Assembly: GCA_900552705.1 (NCBI GenBank)
Contig: USAX01000011.1
Span: 1-25,349 of the forward strand
Length of the DNA stretch: 25,349 bases
Direction: 5' to 3'
Origin: an uncultured Collinsella sp.
GTDB taxonomy: Bacteria > Actinomycetota > Coriobacteriia > Coriobacteriales > Coriobacteriaceae
Shown: piece by piece, positions 22,141-25,349 of the stretch
Position numbering within the stretch: the first letter of the stretch is position 1
How the letters are laid out: each line of letters begins with the position of its first letter
The notes under the pieces: generated by a model
The model's input: only the letters and a program-made list of their open reading frames with translations
The model's database searches: none
Told to the model about the DNA's origin: nothing
Program-made: the position numbers and the translations under genes

Positions 22141-23304
22141 ATGCAGGCATCGCAGCGTCTCGACCGCTTTGGCGCGGAGGTCTTCGCCTCGCTCAACAAC
22201 AAGCTTCTCGCGCTGAAGGCTCAGGGCAAGACCATTTACAACATGAGCGTGGGCACGCCCGACTTTAAGCCGTACGACCACGTGGTCGAGGCGCTCATGC
22301 ATGCAGCCCAAGATCCCGAGATGTGGAAGTATGCCCTGCGCGACCTGCCCGAACTCAAGCAGGCCGTGTGCGATTACTATGAGCGTCGCTTTGGCGTTTC
22401 GGGCATTACGCCGTCTATGGTGCAGTCGTGCAACGGTACGCAGGAGGGCGTGGGCCATTTGGGCCTGGCCCTGCTTGATCCGGGTGACACCATTTTGGTT
22501 CCCGATCCGTGCTACCCGGTCTTTGAGGCGGGCGCCAAGATCGCCGATGCCAAGCTCGAGTACTATCCGTTGGTCGCCGAGCATAATTACCTGCCCTATG
22601 TGGCGGGTATCGATCCCCAGGTGGCCGATCGTGCCAAGTATATGATCGTGTCGCTGCCCGCAAACCCGGTCGGCTCGGTGGGCACGCCCGAGGTCTACGA
22701 GGAGATCATCGCTTTCGCCCGCGAGCACGACCTGCTCATCGTCCATGACAACGCGTATTCCGATATCGTGTTTGACGGCGAGCCGGGCGGCAGCTTTTTG
22801 CAGTATCCCGGCGCGCTCGAGGTGGGCGTGGAGTTCTTCTCGCTTTCCAAGTCGTTTAACGTCACCGGTGCTCGCATCGGCTTTTTGGTCGGTCGCGAGG
22901 ACGTTGTCCAGGCCTTTGCCAAGCTGCGCAGCCAGATCGACTTTGGCATGTTCTTCCCGGTCCAGAAGGCTGCTATCGCCTGCCTGAACGGTCCGCGCGA
23001 TGAGGTCGAGGCGCAGCGTCTGAAGTACCAGGAGCGCCGCGATGCCCTGTGCGACGGTCTTGAGGGCCTGGGCTGGGAGCGTCCCAACGCGCATGGCTCT
23101 ATGTTTGTGTGGGCCAAGCTTCCCGGTGGTCGCACCGATTCCATGGCGTTTTGCGAGGAGCTCATGGAGAAGGCCGGCGTTGTGGTGACGCCGGGCGCGA
23201 GCTTTGGTCCTTCGGGCGAGGGGCACGTGCGCATGGCGCTGGTCCTGCCGCCTGATCAGATTGCTTTGGCTGTCGAGGCCATTCGCGAGGCGGGCCTGTA
23301 TTAG
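22141..23304 (+). CDS. Class I/II pyridoxal-phosphate aminotransferase
   Basis: A 387-residue fold-type I aminotransferase. The PLP lysine is Lys237 in SLSKSFNVTGARIGF. Other landmarks are SVGTPDFKP near the N-terminus, VPDPCYPVFE around the aromatic substrate side, SLPANPVG with the PLP-contacting Asn, DNAYSDIVF (the Asp/Tyr pair) and HVRMALV with the carboxylate-binding Arg near the C-terminus. Overall it resembles the LL-diaminopimelate or alanine/aspartate-type aminotransferases (DapL/AlaA-like), but the exact substrate cannot be fixed. An SD (AAAGGTGG) precedes the ATG. Frames open further upstream pass through the terminator and were excluded. Confidence 0.9.
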   Translation: MQASQRLDRFGAEVFASLNNKLLALKAQGKTIYNMSVGTPDFKPYDHVVEALMHAAQDPEMWKYALRDLPELKQAVCDYYERRFGVSGITPSMVQSCNGTQEGVGHLGLALLDPGDTILVPDPCYPVFEAGAKIADAKLEYYPLVAEHNYLPYVAGIDPQVADRAKYMIVSLPANPVGSVGTPEVYEEIIAFAREHDLLIVHDNAYSDIVFDGEPGGSFLQYPGALEVGVEFFSLSKSFNVTGARIGFLVGREDVVQAFAKLRSQIDFGMFFPVQKAAIACLNGPRDEVEAQRLKYQERRDALCDGLEGLGWERPNAHGSMFVWAKLPGGRTDSMAFCEELMEKAGVVVTPGASFGPSGEGHVRMALVLPPDQIALAVEAIREAGLY

Positions 23305-23448
23305 AAAGGTATTTCGGCTCGTCAATAGCTCGAAACCGATTTCGTGCAGTTATTTTACGAATCCTGCAAACAATTTCGGTAAACGGTCGATTTTTGGCTG
23401 CGAATAGGAGCATAATCAAAGTCCCGATTGGATGTATTGGGATTACGG

Positions 23449-23482
23449 CAAGCCGCTCGGGTCGTTCCCGGGCGGCTTGTTT
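23449..23482 (+). terminator. Hairpin in the ldh leader (terminator of the upstream gene or attenuator)
   Basis: CAAGCCGCTCGGG (23449-23461) pairs over 13 positions (one G-U) with CCCGGGCGGCTTG (23467-23479) around a five-base loop, followed by TTTGT. It is 145 bases after the aminotransferase stop and only 27 bases before the ldh ATG, so transcription of ldh may pass through it. Confidence 0.6.
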
Positions 23483-23505
23483 GTGGAGAGAGATGGGAGT
23501 TTCTA

Positions 23506-24456
23506 ATGGTTAACGAGAAGAAGGTCGCTATTGTCGGCTGCGGTTTCGTTGGTTCGTCTTCGGCGTTCGCGCTCATGCAGAGTGGTCTGTTCTCCGAGAT
23601 GGTCCTCATCGACGTGGACAAGAACCGCGCCGAGGGTGAGGCTCTGGATATCGCGCACGGCATGACGTTTGCCGAGCCGATGAAGATCTACGCCGGCGAT
23701 TATTCCGATGTCGCCGACGCCGCCATGATCGTTGTCACCGCTGGCGCTGCCCAGAAGCCCGGTGAGACTCGCCTGGACCTGGTCAACAAGAACGTCAACA
23801 TCTTTAAGTCCATTATCCCCGAGATTAAGAAGTCCGGCTTTGACGGCATTCTGCTCATCGTCTCCAACCCGGTCGATGTTCTGACCTACGCCGCCATCAA
23901 GATGTCCGGCCTGCCCGAGGGCCACGTCATCGGTTCCGGCACCGTGCTCGACACTGGCCGCCTACAGCAGATGCTTGGCGCTCACGTCGAGGTTGACCCG
24001 CGCGATGTCCAGGCCTATGTCATGGGTGAGCACGGAGACTCCGAGTTTGTCGCTTGGTCCAGCGCTCAGGTTGCCGGCGTTCCGCTGAACACCTTCTGCG
24101 AGCTTCACGGTCATCTTGAGCATGAGGCTGCCGAGAAGCGCATCGCCGAGGACGTCAAGAACTCCGCCTACACCATCATCGAGAAGAAGCACGCCACCTA
24201 CTACGGCGTCGCCATGGCCGTCAAGCGCATCTGCACTGCCGTCATGCGCGATGAGCAGACCGTTCTGCCTGTCTCCTCGCTCATGGTGGGCGAGTACGGC
24301 CTGTCCGATCTTGCCATCTCCATGCCGACCGTCGTTGGCCGCGACGGTGTTGTCTGCCGCGTCCCCGTGCCGCTGAACGATGACGAGCAGCATGAGCTTA
24401 CCGCCTCCGCCAAGGCCCTCAAGGACATCATCGACAGCGTCGACTTCTCCTGCTAA
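23506..24456 (+). CDS. ldh: L-lactate dehydrogenase
   Basis: A 316-residue NAD-dependent enzyme that reduces pyruvate to L-lactate, regenerating NAD+ in fermentation. The Rossmann motif GCGFVGSSSA lies at 11-20 with Asp36 of VLIDVD for NADH specificity. AAQKPGETRLDLV (81-93) carries Gln83, the residue that selects lactate/pyruvate rather than malate (where Arg would be found), and Arg89. SNPVDVLTY is at 120-128, LDTGR with the substrate Arg152, and the catalytic His176 in MGEHGDSE. The size is normal. GGGAG precedes the ATG at 23506 by eight bases. Terminators on both sides indicate its own transcript; the leader has a strong hairpin at 23449-23482. Confidence 0.95.
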   Translation: MVNEKKVAIVGCGFVGSSSAFALMQSGLFSEMVLIDVDKNRAEGEALDIAHGMTFAEPMKIYAGDYSDVADAAMIVVTAGAAQKPGETRLDLVNKNVNIFKSIIPEIKKSGFDGILLIVSNPVDVLTYAAIKMSGLPEGHVIGSGTVLDTGRLQQMLGAHVEVDPRDVQAYVMGEHGDSEFVAWSSAQVAGVPLNTFCELHGHLEHEAAEKRIAEDVKNSAYTIIEKKHATYYGVAMAVKRICTAVMRDEQTVLPVSSLMVGEYGLSDLAISMPTVVGRDGVVCRVPVPLNDDEQHELTASAKALKDIIDSVDFSC

Positions 24457-24489
24457 ATCAAGCTCTTTTGGGCAACAGGCTACAATGAA

Positions 24490-24524
24490 AGGCGTCCGGG
24501 TCCACACGGCCCGGGCGCCTTTTT
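24490..24524 (+). terminator. Terminator of ldh
   Basis: AGGCGTCCGGG (24490-24500) pairs over 11 positions (one G-U) with CCCGGGCGCCT (24510-24520) around a nine-base loop, and a T-run continues to 24524. Confidence 0.85.
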
Positions 24525-24553
24525 GGTGCAAAGTAACCTGACCCCAATGCACC
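24525..24553. repeat. Inverted repeat upstream of the DUF2974 gene
   Basis: GGTGCA (24525-24530) and TGCACC (24548-24553) are perfect inverted repeats around a 17-base loop containing a CTGACCCC sequence. It may be a dispersed palindromic element or an operator. The next gene's SD begins ten bases later. Confidence 0.35.
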
Positions 24554-24571
24554 ATAGTTGATGGGAGGGCC

Positions 24572-25349
24572 ATGTCGGATTCGCCTAATTTTTTGACCTA
24601 TGCCCAGACGGCGTTTGATCCGTTTGAGGAGCGGCCGTTCTGCGCGGTGGATAGCCTGGTCTTTGCGTGGTTGTCCTATTTGCGTTTGCCGGGTGATATG
24701 GCGGAGCTGACGAACTGGCAGGGCCTAGACGTACGCGAGTTGCTGCGTGCCGAGTGCTACCGGGACATGATTGGCGACTTGTGGGACCCAGAGGGGAGCA
24801 GGGCCTTGTTGGAGGCCGTGGCAGCAAGCCCTCGTTACCGTGGCGTGCACGTTTGCGGCTATCGTGCCGTGAGCGATGTGGTGGCGACAGAGCAGTTTGC
24901 AGCCATGGCCTTCCGGTTTCCGGCGGGGTTTAGTTATCTTTCCTTCCGGGGGACCGACAGTACGATTGTGGGCTGGAAAGAGGACTTTAACATGGCATTC
25001 CGGTGTCCTGTGCCGGCCCAGGAATCCGCGGCGCGTTATGTGGACGAGGCGGCGGATGCGATTGACGGGCCGCTTTTGTGCGGAGGTCATTCCAAGGGTG
25101 GAAACCTTGCGGTGTATGGCGCGGCGATGTGCTCCGATGTTGCCCGTGAGCGAATCGAACGGGTGTATTCCCATGATGGTCCGGGCTTCGTCGAGGAGTT
25201 TCTGAACGGCAACGCCTTTGCCGATCTTTCCGGTCGAATCGACAAGACGCTACCTCGGTCGTCGATCTTTGGCATGATGTTCGAGACACAGGAGGACTAT
25301 GCCATCGTTGAGAGCACCGAGTTCAGCCTGCTGCAGCACAATCCCTTTA
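24572..25349 (+). CDS. DUF2974 (Mbeg1-like) alpha/beta-hydrolase, 5' part
   Basis: The first 259 residues of a gene that continues beyond the window. It begins MSDSPNFLTYAQTAFDPFEE, typical of the DUF2974 family of lipase-like proteins (PF11187), and contains YLSFRGTDSTIVGWKEDFNM, the region before the nucleophile. The nucleophile elbow GGHSKGGN has Ser174 as the expected catalytic residue, and YSHDGPGF follows. No signal peptide is visible. Family members are poorly characterised; an esterase or lipase role is inferred from the fold. GGGAGG precedes the ATG by three bases. The ldh terminator lies just upstream, so this gene starts a new unit. Confidence 0.88.
   Translation, partial: MSDSPNFLTYAQTAFDPFEERPFCAVDSLVFAWLSYLRLPGDMAELTNWQGLDVRELLRAECYRDMIGDLWDPEGSRALLEAVAASPRYRGVHVCGYRAVSDVVATEQFAAMAFRFPAGFSYLSFRGTDSTIVGWKEDFNMAFRCPVPAQESAARYVDEAADAIDGPLLCGGHSKGGNLAVYGAAMCSDVARERIERVYSHDGPGFVEEFLNGNAFADLSGRIDKTLPRSSIFGMMFETQEDYAIVESTEFSLLQHNPF

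Noticed and set aside
22060..23325. A 421-codon open frame on the minus strand opposite the aminotransferase gene
   Set aside because: Shadow of the aminotransferase gene; no domain and no SD.
23341..23361. TTCGT-N11-ACGAA dyad upstream of ldh as a possible redox (Rex) operator
   Set aside because: It does not match the TTGTGAA-type Rex site, and short dyads of this kind occur by chance.
1..25349. tRNA genes, rRNA genes, CRISPR arrays and complete insertion sequences
   Set aside because: I looked for cloverleaf signatures, regular direct repeats and transposase motifs on both strands and saw none.

Overview
The window looks like chromosome of a Coriobacteriia gut actinobacterium, most likely Collinsella or a close relative. 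This is inferred from the moderately high GC content, an EttA whose closest match I recall is the E. coli type, glutamine-dependent NadE, a fermentative L-lactate dehydrogenase and PTS/antiterminator regulation. No database search was possible. Genes are dense, and most start codons are supported by clear Shine-Dalgarno (SD) sequences.

Region 1 (1-6700, + strand) is a tightly spaced catabolic operon. In order it holds the tail of an unidentified gene, a SIS-domain sugar-phosphate deglycase of the FrlB type, two different PfkB-family sugar kinases of the FrlD type, an amidohydrolase-fold protein lacking canonical metal ligands, a YjbQ/UPF0047 protein, a BtpA/SgcQ-family protein and an FGGY carbohydrate kinase. 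The last gene is split by a one-base frameshift near 6255. A terminator at 6650-6696 closes the operon. The kinase/deglycase pair points to an Amadori-type (fructosamine) or related amino-sugar conjugate as substrate, but the full gene set does not match a pathway I know.

Region 2 (6700-9830) has tatD-like and tcdA genes on the minus strand. It is followed by a 460-base intergenic stretch that may encode a small convergent toxin/antisense-RNA locus. An SdpR-type ArsR repressor and an SdpI-family membrane protein come next, with a recognisable promoter and operator.

Region 3 (9830-14340) carries ettA and two convergent minus-strand genes of unknown function. One encodes a 433-residue protein with a LOTUS-like N-terminal region and a long acidic Pro/Glu-rich linker. 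The other encodes a membrane-anchored protein with a Ser/Thr/Asn/Gln-rich tail.

Region 4 (14280-19180) is a second substrate-utilisation cluster: a BglG/LicT-type antiterminator, a leader with mutually exclusive antiterminator and terminator hairpins, a beta-glucoside-type PTS EIIBC, a cytosolic protein of the neutral-ceramidase N-terminal family, and an auxin-efflux-type permease. Related short sequences on the minus strand flank this cluster on both sides (around 14196 and 19275) and look like gene remnants.

Region 5 (19350-25349) contains a small two-gene unit ending in a DUF4160 protein, then nadE, a class I aminotransferase, L-lactate dehydrogenase and the 5' part of a DUF2974 alpha/beta-hydrolase gene. 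Strong terminators separate several of these. I saw no tRNA, rRNA, CRISPR array or intact insertion sequence.
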